Shown here: piece after piece, positions 22,676-34,979 of the stretch
Position numbering within the stretch: position 1 is the first letter of the stretch
How the letters are laid out: each line of letters opens with the position of its first letter
Assembly: GCA_911728455.2 (NCBI GenBank)
Contig: OU452233.1
Location: 7,546,505-7,610,504, forward strand
Reading direction: 5' to 3'
From: Marthasterias glacialis
Lineage: Eukaryota > Echinodermata > Asteroidea > Forcipulatida > Asteriidae
Length of the DNA: 64,000 nucleotides
Made by a program: the position numbers and the translations under genes
Notes under the pieces: model-generated
Database searches by the model: none
What the model was told of the DNA's origin: nothing
What the model saw: the letters and a program-made list of their open reading frames with translations, nothing else

Positions 22676-22840
22676 CTTCAATTTCAAAGAGCTGCTTAAG
22701 CACAAAATGTAGCTTACCAGAATTAGGTTACCAACCAAAAACGCCATGTCACACGTGCAATTTGTGACTGGTATCCTGCTTCTTTTTGCTCAGCAAAAAA
22801 GTGTTAAGCACCATTGTCCACTTAAGCAGCTCTATGCATA
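22676..22840. mobile_element. Family A element
   Basis: TTCAATTTCAAAGAGCTGCT then AGGTTACCAACCAAAAACGC, GTGACTGGTATCCTGCTTC and a right end TTAAGCAGCTCTATGCA. Confidence 0.75.
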
Positions 22841-22991
22841 AAGCTTTTTAGCAGAAAATACTGCTTAGCAAGTTTCTTTGCTAAACGAAAAATGAGTGGG
22901 GCAACAGTGTGAACATAATGGTATGTTGGCTGGTAACCTGTTTCTGCCAAGCAAGATTTTTCTGTGCTTACAGGCTTTGTGAAATTGGGCC
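22841..22991. mobile_element. Family A element, left end shortened
   Basis: Adjoins the preceding copy. It carries GGCTGGTAACCTGTTTCTGC and ends TTTGTGAAATTGGGCCCTGG. Confidence 0.65.
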
Positions 22992-24501
22992 CTGGCCCTT
23001 GTAACACAGGTACAGTGAAGGGATGAGACGATGCCTTTAAAGTCACATGTACACCACGTACTGTATAACACTGTAGACTTAAGCTGCATGTATTGTGTAA
23101 AGGTATTTGTACATTGTCTGGATAGTTCATGGCGGTCAGTTTGCACAGCTTCGGGTTTTTAAACCCAAACTTCCAAGCCGAATTGGCAGAAATAAAACAC
23201 AAAATGTATCACCCTCGGTGTGGTTTTTTTTTCCAGTGAAGCTTGTTTACATTCTTTGAGGGGATGGGAGAATGTGTGGACTAAATAAACATGAAGTGGT
23301 GTGGGAGAGAGGTTTTTAATTCAGCCTCTGCTGTTTATCCAACATGTATATTAATAACATGCAACCATTAAAGATAAAAGCGGGGAAAAATGCTTTTTTC
23401 TTGGGGAAAAAGTAACATATAAGTCCATGTGAAAAAAAATTATTGTTTAGCATCCTTCCTTTTCTATTTTCTGTAAGGCAGGTTTAAAAAAAAAAAATAC
23501 TTTTTTAAATTCCTTGCTAATCAGTTAATACAACTCTATCAACCATAATGGATGCATTTCACTCGTCGTGCATGTACATGCACGCTAGTATACATGTACA
23601 TGTAGCACTCGTGAAAACAGGCCGGAACCCAGACTTCCACATGAATGGGAAGGGTAGTCCCGTGCAGCCAAACTTGATGATCAACCATGTACATGTACTT
23701 TGCAAGTCTACATGTAGGCTCCAAGGTGGTATTAGTGGTCGGGTTCTGTTTGGTTATCACTGGGCGGTGAAATTGACAAGTACATTGTACATGTAAACCT
23801 GATCAATTTTCGCTTTGTGTTGCAGTGCCAAATGTTTTCTATGTAAATTTTTTAAAATGTATTTATTATTATTGAAAAAAATTTTTTAAAAATTTAGATT
23901 AAAAATTTTTTTTAACATAAAACCATTTTAAGTGATGTATAATTTCTGCATCAGCTGAGTCTCACATTTTAAAAGGAATGTAAGGGGATCTTAAATTTTT
24001 CCAGATTGTACAGTAGAGCTTTTCAAACCAAACATAAACATCGAATAAAATTATCCGAGGACCTGGTTTCGAGTCAGTGTTCTTCGGCCACACTTTAAAA
24101 ATTTGGGTCCAGAATGCCCCACAGTTTTGAAAAAACCTGGGGGGAACCCTGACATGAATTCATTGTTTACTTTGTAAAGAATTACATACATTAGTACACT
24201 TTTGATCTGATTTTACATCTAGACCCAATTTCCTACAGCTGTTTGCCAGAAAAAGTGCAATAGACTTCTGGAGCTTTTTTTGGCTACTGTTTATTTTAAT
24301 CCCCAAATATAAACAGTGTTTCTTTATATTGTAAACAAGAAGAGGTGTCGTCTGACTGAACAAAATGAGATTTCTATGAATTAATTCACTGGTAGTTTGT
24401 GAAAATTAAATTTATAAGCTTCAGTCTGGAAGCTCGCTGGGTATACCTGAAGCTCCTGCCACTACCAATCCTCCAGAGAAATGTTTGCATCTGAAATACA
24501 G
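22992..24501. other. Unannotated non-coding interval
   Basis: Carries TACATGTA-rich sequence at 23560-23790 with the palindrome GTGCATGTACATGCAC, and the 72-bp repeat at 23932. No gene is seen. Confidence 0.5.
23932..23998 (+). repeat. 72-bp dispersed repeat, copy 2
   Basis: Nearly the same sequence as 20697-20768, from TGATGTATAATTTCTGCATC to GGGGATCTTAAA. Confidence 0.7.
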
Positions 24502-24677
24502 CAAGCCTGATACTTCACAGAGGCGACAGAGGCAATTGTCTCAATGCCCTTGGTCATTGCCTTGGTGCCCCTGAAATGTTCCAAAAGTAATTTACAATTT
24601 CCCCATAGAGGTGCCCTTTATCAAGAAGAAAATGCCTTGGTGCCCTTGCCCTTTCAAGAACGAAGCAATCAGGCATG
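24502..24677 (-). mobile_element. Family B element, complete
   Basis: CAAGCCTGATACTTCACAGA at one end and CAATCAGGCATG at the other, flanked by ATACAG (24496-24501 and 24678-24683). Confidence 0.87.
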
Positions 24678-25269
24678 ATACAGCCAGTATGAAGAAAATA
24701 AAGATGGTCGCAGTCAAAATACATGTAAGCCCTGACACAGAGTCCCTCACAAAACAAAACAAAAAGTTGTGTTGCTGCTTTTCGCTAAACCAGGATCACC
24801 AAATTTGATGAAATTCTCGTAGGTTGGTTGGATGCTGTGTTTACTGAAGACTAAAGGATGGGAATGAATTGACTCAATTCCCCAAAAACAAAAACAACGA
24901 TGTATTAATTTAATACCCTCAAGGTTGTATTGAACCAAACCAAATCGTCTTTGATCTGTTTGACAAACTGTCTTTTAACTCACAGAAACGGGGATTCGAT
25001 CATTCAGCTGAATCAGTTTGAAATATCAGTCAGTAGTTTTTTATTTGAGGAAAAACCTTGGAATGTTGCCAGTATTTGATTTGTCAAACAGGATTGGCCT
25101 TCCAGATGGGTTGAAGTGCAGCCTATGCATGCACCCGCAGCCGGCTTTGCAAACTGTGCAGTGTATACACAGAGTTGGTTACTTCCTGTGACCCCGATGT
25201 CAACTTGACTTTACTCTGTCTTAATTGTTTAAAGGGATGGTTCAAATACACACAGTGGAGTTTTCGGAA

Positions 25270-26250
25270 GAGTTTATTTATCCTGTGAGAAGAGGATTGG
25301 AATGAATGCACTCTTCCACAAACCAATGACGTACCACCTCTTTGTCTCTTGAAAACAAAACTAGAGTAGAGGATTGGAATGAATGTCCTCTTCCACAAAC
25401 AAATGATGTACCATCCCTTTATGATGTATGTCTCTGGAAAACTGGAGGATTGGAATGAATGCACTCTTCCGAAAACCAATGATGTACCATCCCTTTATGA
25501 TACGTCTGTTGAAGACTGGAAGATTGGAATGAATGTACTTTTCCACAAACCAATGATGTACCCTCCCTTTATGATACGTCTCTTGAAGACTGGAGGATTG
25601 GAATGAATGCACTCTTTCAAAAACCAATGATGCTCCATCCCTTTATGATATGTGTCTTGAAAACTAGACGATTGGAATGAATGTAATCTTTTCAACAAAC
25701 CAATGATGTGTCATCCCTTTATGATACGTCTCTTGAAGACTGGAAGATTGGAATGAATGTACTCTTCTTAAAACCAACGATGTACCGTCCCTTTATATGT
25801 CTCATGAAAACTGGAGGATTTGAATGAATGCACTCTTCAACAGACCAATGATGTACCATCTCTTTACACGTTTCTTGAAAACTGGAGGATTGGAATGAAT
25901 GTACTCTTCAACAGACCAATGATGTACCATCCCTTTATGATACGTCTCTTGAAGACTGGAGGATTGGATGAATGTACTCTTCCAAAAACCAGTGATGTAC
26001 CATCCCTTTATATGTCTCTTAAAAACTGGAGGATTGGAATGAATGTACTCTTCAACAGACCAATGATGTACCATCCCTTTATGATACGTCTCTTGAAGAC
26101 TGGATGATTGAATGAATGTATTTTTCCACAAACCAGTGATGAAGAGTACATTCATTCCAATCCTCCAGTTTCCAATAGAGATATAAAGGGATGGTAATCC
26201 CTTTATATCTCTATTGGAAACTGGAGGATTGGAATGAATGTACTCTTCAA
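25270..26250. repeat. Minisatellite, unit about 74 bp, about 13 copies
   Basis: The unit begins GAGGATTGGAATGAATGTAC, continues through CAATGATGTACCATCCC and ends near ACGTCTCTTGAAGACTG. Some units lack 6 bp (TATGTCTC instead of TATGATACGTCTC). Because 74 is not a multiple of 3, the frame shifts each unit; the open frames across it are by-products of the repeat. Confidence 0.92.
26141..26248. repeat. Perfect 52-bp-arm palindrome in the minisatellite
   Basis: 26141-26192 and 26197-26248 are exact reverse complements around the 4-bp centre GGTA. The arms are minisatellite units, so one unit has been inverted head-to-head with its neighbour. Confidence 0.93.
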
Positions 26251-27169
26251 CAAACCAATAATCACCTTGAGTCTTCAAATTTTCTTGAAAGAAGTGAAGG
26301 CTGACACCAAAGGGAGAAAGAAATAGTCCGCATTGTGTCCAAACCTGTAGTTTTGTATTTCTGGTGATGCACAGAGTCTGTAAACCTCTTGAATTGTAAC
26401 ATCTGGGAGGTCATAAGTCTAGAATAAGGGGGATTCCAGGACAGCAAGCTATTGTTGAGTATTTTTCATACTCGTCAAATCTCATCCCGGAAAGGAACAT
26501 GGTTGATTTTTTTGGATATTTTTGTCCGTCCATGTACATCCCTATAGGCTTATCCTAATCCTCTAGTTTTCAAGAAATGTATTTTGATCCAAATACACTA
26601 TTCATATTTCCCCTTTAAATCAAATTTGAGGAAGTATTACAAACCTTTACGAAATGATGACAACATTAGACAAGTACGGGAGTTGATATTGAGCATCGGG
26701 CCTACACACTAAGTAGTTTTTTTTGTGTTGACTGTCTACATGTGACATGCTTGCATCATATTTATGTATGCACAATTACAATGGATTATGCACAAATACT
26801 AGGGTTGACCCACAAAGCCCAGGTAGAATGATGCCATTTGTAAACTGAATGCCAGGAGTCACTGGGTTGGCTTTGTTGAATCAGGGGAGTTGAATGGGTA
26901 TTGATGAATAATGACGATTCACGGAAAGAGAGGACAGAGGGGGGTAGGGGGTAGGAACATATTACATCTGGCATGGAACTCACAAAGTATAAGTCAAATG
27001 TTTTCCAGGGCGTTGAACTCAAGGAAATATGAATGTCAGTAGGTAAATGCAATTGGACGTGACATACATTTAGTATTTTCGAACGATTGTATTGCACTGG
27101 GTGAATACATTGAAGGCAAGTTTCGTACATCAGGCGAATGGGAAGTCATGTGTATGTACATGTACTCAT

Positions 27170-27520
27170 GCACAGTGTATGAAAGGAAGATTTGATGTTG
27201 TTAATACAAGGGGAATGATTTGCCCCGATGTGGAATGTGCTGATGTTTTTTGTTTTTGTTGAGGTTTTGTTAAAAAAAGGTTTCCGTGTTATTGTTTTTG
27301 AATAATAAATGAAATAAGATCCAAAATAAATTTTCGTCTCAGTGAGACCAAAACTCTCCCTATATGAATGCATACAAAAAAGCTGCATGCATTTTTACCT
27401 TTTTTTCGCAAATCAAACAACAGAATGAGCTGACATTTTCACAAGTCGGTTTTATTACAAATATCTTGATTTGTGCAAAGAATGGAAGCTTTTGCAGTCA
27501 GTTTACCAACGAAAACATTT
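27170..27520 (-). repeat. Family L repeat copy 1
   Basis: GAAATAAGATCCAAAATAAA, CTCAGTGAGACCAAAACTCT and TTACAAATATCTTGATTTGT match the reverse complement of 53905-54165. Shorter homology occurs at 36640-36810. Confidence 0.75.
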
Positions 27521-28717
27521 ACATCAAATACTTTTCTAGAATGACAAATACTCAGAGGTTTCACTGACTAGCCAGCAGGACCAGTTAGCTTGTCATTTCA
27601 CTAGTCTGTCAGCATTTTTCACAAGTCCACATTTCATGCTAAACACTGATGCTTTTAAACACTGAAGAACCAGCCAGCCATGTGGTGAGATTTTTGACTG
27701 GTCCTCAGGTTTTCTGTCTGGCATTTGACCAGGGGAACACTTTCAAGAGAGACCGTTTCTGCTTTTTGGTTGATAATTTCTCAAAGACGAGTTCATTTCA
27801 AGTGGTAATACGGTACTTCTCAGATTGATAAGCATGAATTATTCATGAAGTAAGTGTTCAAACTTGAATTCATAATTTGTGGGAAAAAGGTTGTCGCCAC
27901 CTTTAATCCCTGTTAAGAGTTATTCTGAAATTTGTGCAAGTTCTGATTCTGTCTGACCCCATAGCAACCCAGGTGCGTTCACATCTGTTAGATTGTTTTT
28001 GAAACACATTGAACTATCTTTTTAAAAGATCTTAATGTTTATCCAAACACCACATGAGAATAACCTTTTTGCGCAGACCCAGGATGAGTAAGAATTTATG
28101 ATGTACAGATTGTCGACTGATCATCTACAGTTCTATAAAAAAAGAATGATTGAGTGGAAAGTCGAGAGGTTTCAAAAAACAATATTTCAACTCAATTTTG
28201 TTTCCACTTCCGCGTACAGATACTTGAACGTTGTAATCTACTGCCCCTGCCCGTCATAGCTCCTTAGCATAAGGGTATTTGTTTTGGGGCGCTGAAGCAG
28301 GCAGTATTTGTCTCTATTATTGAAGTTTCCTGGAAACTGCGAGAGGTGAAAGGGACAATCTGATGGCTGGGGTGAAGCAACGGGCAGTCGAGAGAGACTT
28401 CTATGGTTTAGGACAGTGAACTTTGGTAGTAGTAGTAATAGTAGTTGTACACTGTACTTGTACAATGTATGCAAGCTAAGTATGCAATGCTAATAATTCA
28501 GAGGGAGTCTGGATTGGCTTTTATTGTGTGGCAGCCATCTTGGTTTCGCTGCCTTTTGCAAGGAATCTGTCGTTGTTACTAAATGTTTTGTTTTTTCTAT
28601 AGCCTCGAATTGGTTGCAAAGGTTAGTGTTGTTAAAGAACAAGATGGCTTGCTAAAGCATTGGTCACTCAAAAATAATATGTTTAGAGTTCGTAGCTGTA
28701 TGCACATTTACAATCTT

Positions 28718-28733
28718 CCCCCCCCCCCCCCCC
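28718..28733. repeat. Poly-C tract (16)
   Basis: Uninterrupted C run. Comparable runs lie at 34488-34507 (20), 40133-40152 (20) and 52112-52130 (19); a T27 run lies at 55881-55907 and an A21 run at 46715-46735. Confidence 0.95.
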
Positions 28734-29282
28734 GGCCCATTATTAAATAATTATTCATAATCATTGGCAATCTTTGTCTCTTTACTTAATACACAAACAT
28801 GTCCTTCACATTTTACGTCTTCCTTCTGGCCTTACCATGAAATCTTCCGGTTCACTAACATCTCCGATGAAACCAACTGTTTACTCTGTCTAACCTGCTC
28901 TTTGTTGAGAAGAAAATACGACCAGCCACGGTCCCTTGAGCGGAGTCGATTTCGGTCATAAATAACGCCGGCTCGTTAGTAAGGGGGGGGGGGGTTGATT
29001 CAACAGTTTCATTTACCTAATAGAAGACAGTTAATCTTGATGTTACAATTGCCTTAATGAATCAGTGTCGCTTTGCAACTAATTCTCCATCTGTTTTTGT
29101 GTGTTGCATACACTGCGCAGGCTGTCTTATCACATATACATGCGCATGGAAGCAAGGCACATAGAGGGCGACTGCAATATGGCAGGGTCCGACATTAATA
29201 TTGTTTCAAGGCAACATCTTTGGATTCTCACCCTGGTGTCTTAAAGAAAGGCAAATTAGAGGGTTGGTCAACATCAAGAACT

Positions 29283-29476
29283 GGGCCCAATTTCATAGAG
29301 CTGCTTAAGCAGAAAATATTGCTTAAAAAAATGTCTGCTAAGCAAAAAGAAGCAGGATACCAGTCACATTTTGTACATAAGACATGTTATTTTGGCTGGT
29401 AACCTTACTCTGGTGAGCATAGTTTTGTTGTGCTTAGCTGCTTTTTGTGCTTAAGCAGCTCTATGAGATTGGGTCT
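29283..29476. mobile_element. Family A element, complete
   Basis: Well-preserved copy with GGGCCCAATTTCATAGAGCT at the left and AGCTCTATGAGATTGGGTC at the right. The interior has GCAGGATACCAGTCACA and TTTTGGCTGGTAACC. Confidence 0.85.
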
Positions 29477-29739
29477 CCTCTCCCCCCCCCCCCCCACAAT
29501 CTCCCGCTCTCCCCATACCATTGCTTATTTTGATTGCCCAATTGAAACAAGCACGTGTATGAATATGCAGGAAGATCACGGACTTGCAAGCTGATTATCA
29601 TGTTTTTTCACTAAACCAAGACCACCTGATTTGATGAAATTTGTTTGAACGGACGGATGGATGGGCGTGTTTCGTTTAAATTGAGAGAATTGAGTTTAAA
29701 ACGAGAGAATGGAAAAGTCAATGATATTAAGAACCTTTA

Positions 29740-29890
29740 ATAAATCCCTTGCAGTCCCTATTCCATCAAACTCTAACAGCACTGGTTTTGTTGGATTCTG
29801 TTGGACCGAGGACTGAGGACTGCATGTGTAAACTGATCATGCTTTACGTGGGTTCAGGCATACCACCATAATCAGAGTACCACAGTTCGG
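29740..29890 (+). repeat. Family T repeat, uninterrupted copy
   Basis: CCATCAAACTCTAACAG, TTCTGTTGGACCGAGGACTG, TGCTTTACGTGGG and CATACCACCATAATCAGAGT match 58800-59125, where a C element interrupts the same sequence. Confidence 0.7.
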
Positions 29891-30113
29891 GGTGTTGAGT
29901 TACCCATATGGTGTTGGAATTTGTTAGAGTGGGGAAGGATCCTAGTAAATCACTCAGGGGAGTTAGGGTTCCATACCCCCAAAAATGGATCCCGGGTTCT
30001 CACACATTTTTTGTGTAACCTCTGGAGGACCTTGGTTAGTTTATCATGGAACGTTATTCATCATTCATGTATTTGTTCATCTTTATTTGAAGCGATGTGC
30101 ACACAGGCATGGT

Positions 30114-30266
30114 TGCTTCAGTCTTGGAAAGGCAAGGGCACCAAGGCATTTTCTTCTTGATAAAGGGTACTTCTATGGGGAAATTGATCATTTCAAGGGC
30201 ACCAAGGCAATGACCAGGGGCAACAGAGGCAATTGCCTCCATTGCCTCCGTGAAGTATCAGGCCGC
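30114..30266 (+). mobile_element. Family B element
   Basis: Starts CAGGCATGGTTGCTTCAG and ends GTATCAGGCCGC. The GTGCAC and GTCCAC flanks are a possible but imperfect target duplication. Confidence 0.78.
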
Positions 30267-30828
30267 TGTCCACATGTACATGTACACCATTGATATTATA
30301 TTTTAAACCAAATACCCAAACAAAGGGTGTATCCTGGTCGCAAAATAGCCGGGCTCCTTTTTGGTTTGATATGAATCAGTATTCATAAACTGCTATTGCA
30401 GGCAAGGGACTTGACAAAGATGGTGCCAGCATGCTTCAAGTCCAATTAAAACCCTTTTTTTTTTTTTTTTTTAATTTTTATACTGGTAGAATTTAGCAGC
30501 AAATGTGTACTGAAGCATGATTGAATTGGTAATGGTGTTGCAAAGGTTATGGTCCAATGGTTTTTACAGCGCCATGGAGTACAATTCCTTTGTGGTTTGA
30601 GCGCACGAGTAAATATTGCCCAGTCATATCTCTAAGGCTTTCACACTTAAACGCCCGAGCGCACGGACGTCTTTTTTTAATGAGGACGCCATCAATAATT
30701 TGTGTGTATTTGGATACATTTATATGTCAAAAGAATTCACAGAGAGAGGGTGAGCCCTAATGAAAGTTTAAATGTAGCCATCTGTCAAGATGTGTTCAAG
30801 GAAGAGATGCAATCTGGAAGACGTGGCG

Positions 30829-31100
30829 TAGAATTGATTGATTGACTTATTGGTTATTGATTATGGATTGGTGTGGTTTAGAGTTGATAGTGGATGATCG
30901 ATTACCGGCTGTGTGGCGTGGAATTTAATTATTGATTATCGATTGTTGATATTATGGTTTAGAATTGATTGCTTGATGATTATATGTTGACCTATTGTTT
31001 GATGATTGCTGATTTAATATGAGGCTTTGTAATGATTATTTTATTATTGACGATTGATTATGTGGCTTGGAGTGGATTTTTTGTATTAGTGATGATGGAT
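30829..31100 (+). repeat. Degenerate TTGATTATTGAT minisatellite, left part
   Basis: Irregular repeats of a unit such as GTGTGGCGTGGAATTTAATT and ATTGATTATCGATTG. The array resumes at 33257 after the 2.15-kb insertion. Confidence 0.75.
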
Positions 31101-31106
31101 TTTGGG

Positions 31107-33256
31107 CAGTGTTTTAGCTAGGATTTGAAAAGTGGGAGTGCAAATTGAAAAATAGGGTGTGCAACTTTTTTTAGCAAAAATCTACCTGGTGCGCAAACCA
31201 TGCACGAGCACAACGCGGTCAGTGCGCTAAGTCTTCCAAATTACCTTAAACAATTAATTTTGTTGTTTTAATATTGATTAATTTGAATGAAATAGGATAA
31301 AGGGCACAGGAAGCTCTTTATTGATTGTAGATACTATCTGGTGTATTCTTGGCACTGAATCTGGGTTCCAATGTTGTGTCATATGAATATTTGTTTTTTG
31401 GATTTTTTTTTAATGAGATATTATTCAGTGCATGTAGGTGCAAGCAAGTGGCTTTAGTTAAATATGAAATAACCATAAAAAACCAGAATACCAATTAACA
31501 AAACTCTGCAATGATATGCACAATAAAAAGAATCTTAATAAACATCATATTACTATAATTACTTTAGTAAAGTTAAGCTGAGCACGAGTCTTGACATTTT
31601 AGGTGGCATACAATTTGTGTTATTATTGGAAAATGAATAATAACTTAAATGGGACACATGTCAGAGGTAAGTTTTAACTGATCTTTGTGGACATTTTCAG
31701 TAACATTTTCTGTAACCAAAAACCTAAAACAGCGCCAAGTATGTTCATAGTACAAGTAAACTATTGATAGTAAAAAAGAAATGCGTGAAGTTAATCACGC
31801 ATGAAGAACTAAACAAGTAACTTTACAACCGACTTGATAAAAATTAAACTAAAGTGAATGACATGAACTAGACATGAACTAGTCATTGAACCTTCGATAT
31901 CGGAGTTGGAGGGCTTGTACGATCGTCGCAACAGTAATTTTATTTTTAGTTCTCATGATTATTGGTGGACAAGGTAGCGATGTAGCCTCACTTGATTTAA
32001 AAGGAGAACAAAGTTCTCTAACTTTCATGCATGCAGAAAAACAACGATTTACTACAGTTTTGTTCTTACTTGCAAGCTGGAGGCATCAGTTTAGTTGTAA
32101 AACCCCTAACTACTGACACTGTTGCTCAATCGTAAACAATCCACACGTGCGAGTCAAAATCTGGACGTTGCAAACCAGTTTGCTTTGCCTACACAAGTCT
32201 GCATTGCCATACCGCACAGTGTGCATGGCAATCTACCGATGGAGGTGAACGGACTTCACTGTCTAATTTACATAGCGTGAAACGAATGTTTCTATTGGCT
32301 GTTGAATTCCTACACCGCGTGTAACGAATTTTGCCATTGGCCAATTTCACCCTACGGCCAGCGGTTGCAATAAATTCAGCAAGCGTGCACTGCAACCTCG
32401 AACCGACCATGGAGGATCGAAAACTTAAACGTTCGTCAGGTGGAAGTGCTGAATAGCCACGCGGCGAAATAGTTGGATAATTATTGCTTATTTAAATTTG
32501 CTTGCAGTTTTAATTGAAAAGGGTAGCCTCCTCAGAAAAAAAGATAAATTGTAGGAGTTTAGGCCTATATTATGCCATTGCGGATATTTTTGACTGGCCG
32601 GCCGGACCATTTGGCAAGGTGTTTCAGCTGGTCGCGCCGCCATGTTATTTGACCAGCATACGCCAGAGTCGAACCCTGACACTGGACAAGGCCGATGTTC
32701 TATAATCTTGTTTCATAATGGCTGGAGAATTTACTGAATTTTTGGCGGTTTTTTTAACAATGAAAGGCAGAAACTCGGGTCAATCCTTACCTTCAAGACG
32801 AAATCTGTTATTTTTTCTTCTCTCCGATTTCATTACCCTCTTTTTTCCGTCCGTTTTCCATCAAAGTTTTTATACACGCATACGTTCTTGCGAAGGACAG
32901 GTATGGTTCCATGTGTTCATTCCACAATTATTATTCGGTTTTACGAATCCATTTAATTTGCTTAACACACACGGTAGGCCTACCCGCGTTAGTTTAACAC
33001 GAAGCAACTTGCGTCTTTTGGGGATCGGAGTCAACGGTTTTCTGTCTTTTTTATTTACTTTTTTGGTTACTTTTTTGTTATGGTTAATTTGAATAATAAT
33101 ACAATTTTAAACTTGAATAATATTACAGCACATATTTTATTCAAAAGTAGTGCACGGCTTGATTTCAGACACAAAGCCGTGCTTGAAAAAATAGGCCGTG
33201 ATTTCAGAAAAATGGCCGTGCAAAACACGGCTGCACGGCTCGCTAGCTAAAACGTG
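31107..33256. mobile_element. 2.15-kb hAT-like non-autonomous element
   Basis: Starts CAGTGTTTTAGCTAG and ends CGCTAGCTAAAACGTG, giving about 15-bp inverted ends with the CAGTG start typical of hAT elements. Subterminal GCCGTG repeats occur at 33150-33240. I found no transposase-like ORF. A clear 8-bp target duplication is not visible. Confidence 0.7.
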
Positions 33257-33345
33257 TGATGATTGACTATTTGATGAATGATTTATTGATTAACCTATGA
33301 GGCTTGGAATTGACTATTGACTATAGTGGCGTAGAATTGATTATT
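33257..33345 (+). repeat. Degenerate minisatellite, right part
   Basis: ATGATTGACTATTTGATGAA and GGCGTAGAATTGATTATT continue the array that ends at 31100. Confidence 0.7.
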
Positions 33346-33819
33346 TAGAAGGATGGTGCTTTACAGATCAGGCATGCAACTTTCTGTTTTCTGTGTTTTC
33401 TAGTGCAATATATAAGCTGACAACTTTTTTATAAAAAAAAAGGTATTTATTTATTTTAAATTTTTTTTTGGCAGTAAACAAAGTTTGTTCATTTAAATGA
33501 AGGCTAACGCTTGAAATGCTCGTAATGTTCACTATCTTTTGTTGTGTTTCTCTTACCAAAATAAAGCCAAAGATTGCAAGTTGAAAAATTGCTATGAAAT
33601 ATCTCAAGATCCACTAAAGGTCCTTTCTGTGTCCGGGGTCGTAATTATGCTTTCATTTTCTCAGTATGATGAAATAGTAGGTCTATTTTTCTTAGATAGA
33701 TTAATAGTAGTGTTCTCTTGTTACAGTGGTCTGCTGGCAAAATGATAGTTTAAACTTTTGACTACTTTTGGCTACAAGCCAGTGTTTCTTCTCAATCATA
33801 CGTGTAAAACCACTAATTA

Positions 33820-34160
33820 ATGATGATAATAATAAAGCAGATTTATATAGTGCATTACATGTACATACATGTAACCGAAAGAAATCTCAAAGCGCTTGAC
33901 AGAAAGTAAATGGAAAATACAGAAAAAACAAAATATCGAACAGCGAGGTCGAATGAGTAGCGTATGCCACTTTAAAATAAGTGTGCAGTTAAAGCTGATT
34001 TGAAACAGTTCATAGTGTCAGTAGCTCCAATTTTGAGATGGAAGATTGTTCCACAGCCCAGGTGCCGCATGTGAGAATGCTTTGGATCCACAGGATTTGG
34101 TCCAGACGGACCGTAGTTGTCACCAGTAGGCCCTCAGAGGATGATCGGAGACGTCTCGAG
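33820..34160. repeat. Family Q dispersed repeat, copy 2
   Basis: AGCAGATTTATATAGTGCAT, CTCAAAGCGCTTGACAGAAA, GAAGATTGTTCCACAGCCC and CATGTGAGAATGCTTTGGA follow the order of motifs in the Q copy at 15568. Confidence 0.6.
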
Positions 34161-34979
34161 AGTACATACGGTCGAATCAACTCTGTGATGTAGCTGGGTG
34201 CATTTCTGTGTAGGGTTTGAAAGTGATGAGCAGGATTGTTCATATATTCTTTCAAATCACAAGTTCCATACAAATGCCAGTGTTGGAAAGAGACCTTATT
34301 ATAGCATTGACTAGTGAAAAACATGTTCATGTAGCTGACAGAAAAGTGAAAAAAGAAGCTTACTGGTTCCACTGGCTAGACACTAAAGTTCACTAATTAT
34401 TACACATGTAGTTACTATTTCTCCCTGTTCCCACCTCGTCTTTTTGTGTTTCCAACCTCTTGTGGTTAAACCGGCCTCTTTCCTCTACCCCCCCCCCCCC
34501 CCCCCCCGTCCCTTTTGTCTCCCTTTCCATTGTTCATCTCTTGCATCTTCTGACTGCATTCTGCCTCTCTTCGCTTCGTTCTACTTGACTGCTTCTAGGA
34601 AATTATAACTAGCAAACTGTAAAATTTGCGGGTACAACCCTGTAAAAATATCTTTTGGGAGGAGTGGTGGCTCTGAAAAGAGCAGGTGTGGTCTGCCAGT
34701 GACTGCTTCTGTTACTCCAGTGTGCTCGTAAATATGCATGTGTCTATTTTGTTGTCATTTAGCCTTTGAGAGAGACTCTGCTAGGGTTGAAATGTGAGGC
34801 CATGAAAACAATTTTGAAAAAGTTTAAGGCAAACCCTGATTAGTATACGGAAGAAACTTGCCAATCCTGTGTCCGTAGTTTCAGATTGTAACTAAAACAA
34901 ACACAAAGTTCCCTCTCCCAGCCCAATATCTCCCCACCCCCACCTCCCTGTCTGCCCTCCCCATCTTCCCCCATCGCCC

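Larger units (their letters stand above)
26250..29282. other. Mostly unannotated, L repeat inside
   Basis: Apart from L (27170-27520) and the poly-C tract this is unique. CATGAATTATTCATGAAG at 27833-27850 is palindromic and Oct/homeobox-like, so 27740-27880 could be regulatory DNA. Confidence 0.35.

Noticed and set aside
25270..26250. CRISPR array
   Set aside because: Units are contiguous and have no unique spacers; the genome is eukaryotic.
25123..26278. Overlapping frames on both strands as a repetitive protein gene
   Set aside because: They follow the 74-bp tandem repeat, shift frame between units and are present on both strands.
31886..32116. Transmembrane-like small ORF inside the hAT-like element
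   Set aside because: Short, without resemblance to a transposase, and no better than the neighbouring chance frames.
32718..33092. 124-codon frame in the hAT-like element
   Set aside because: Phe/Leu-rich composition from T-rich DNA; no transposase motif recognised.
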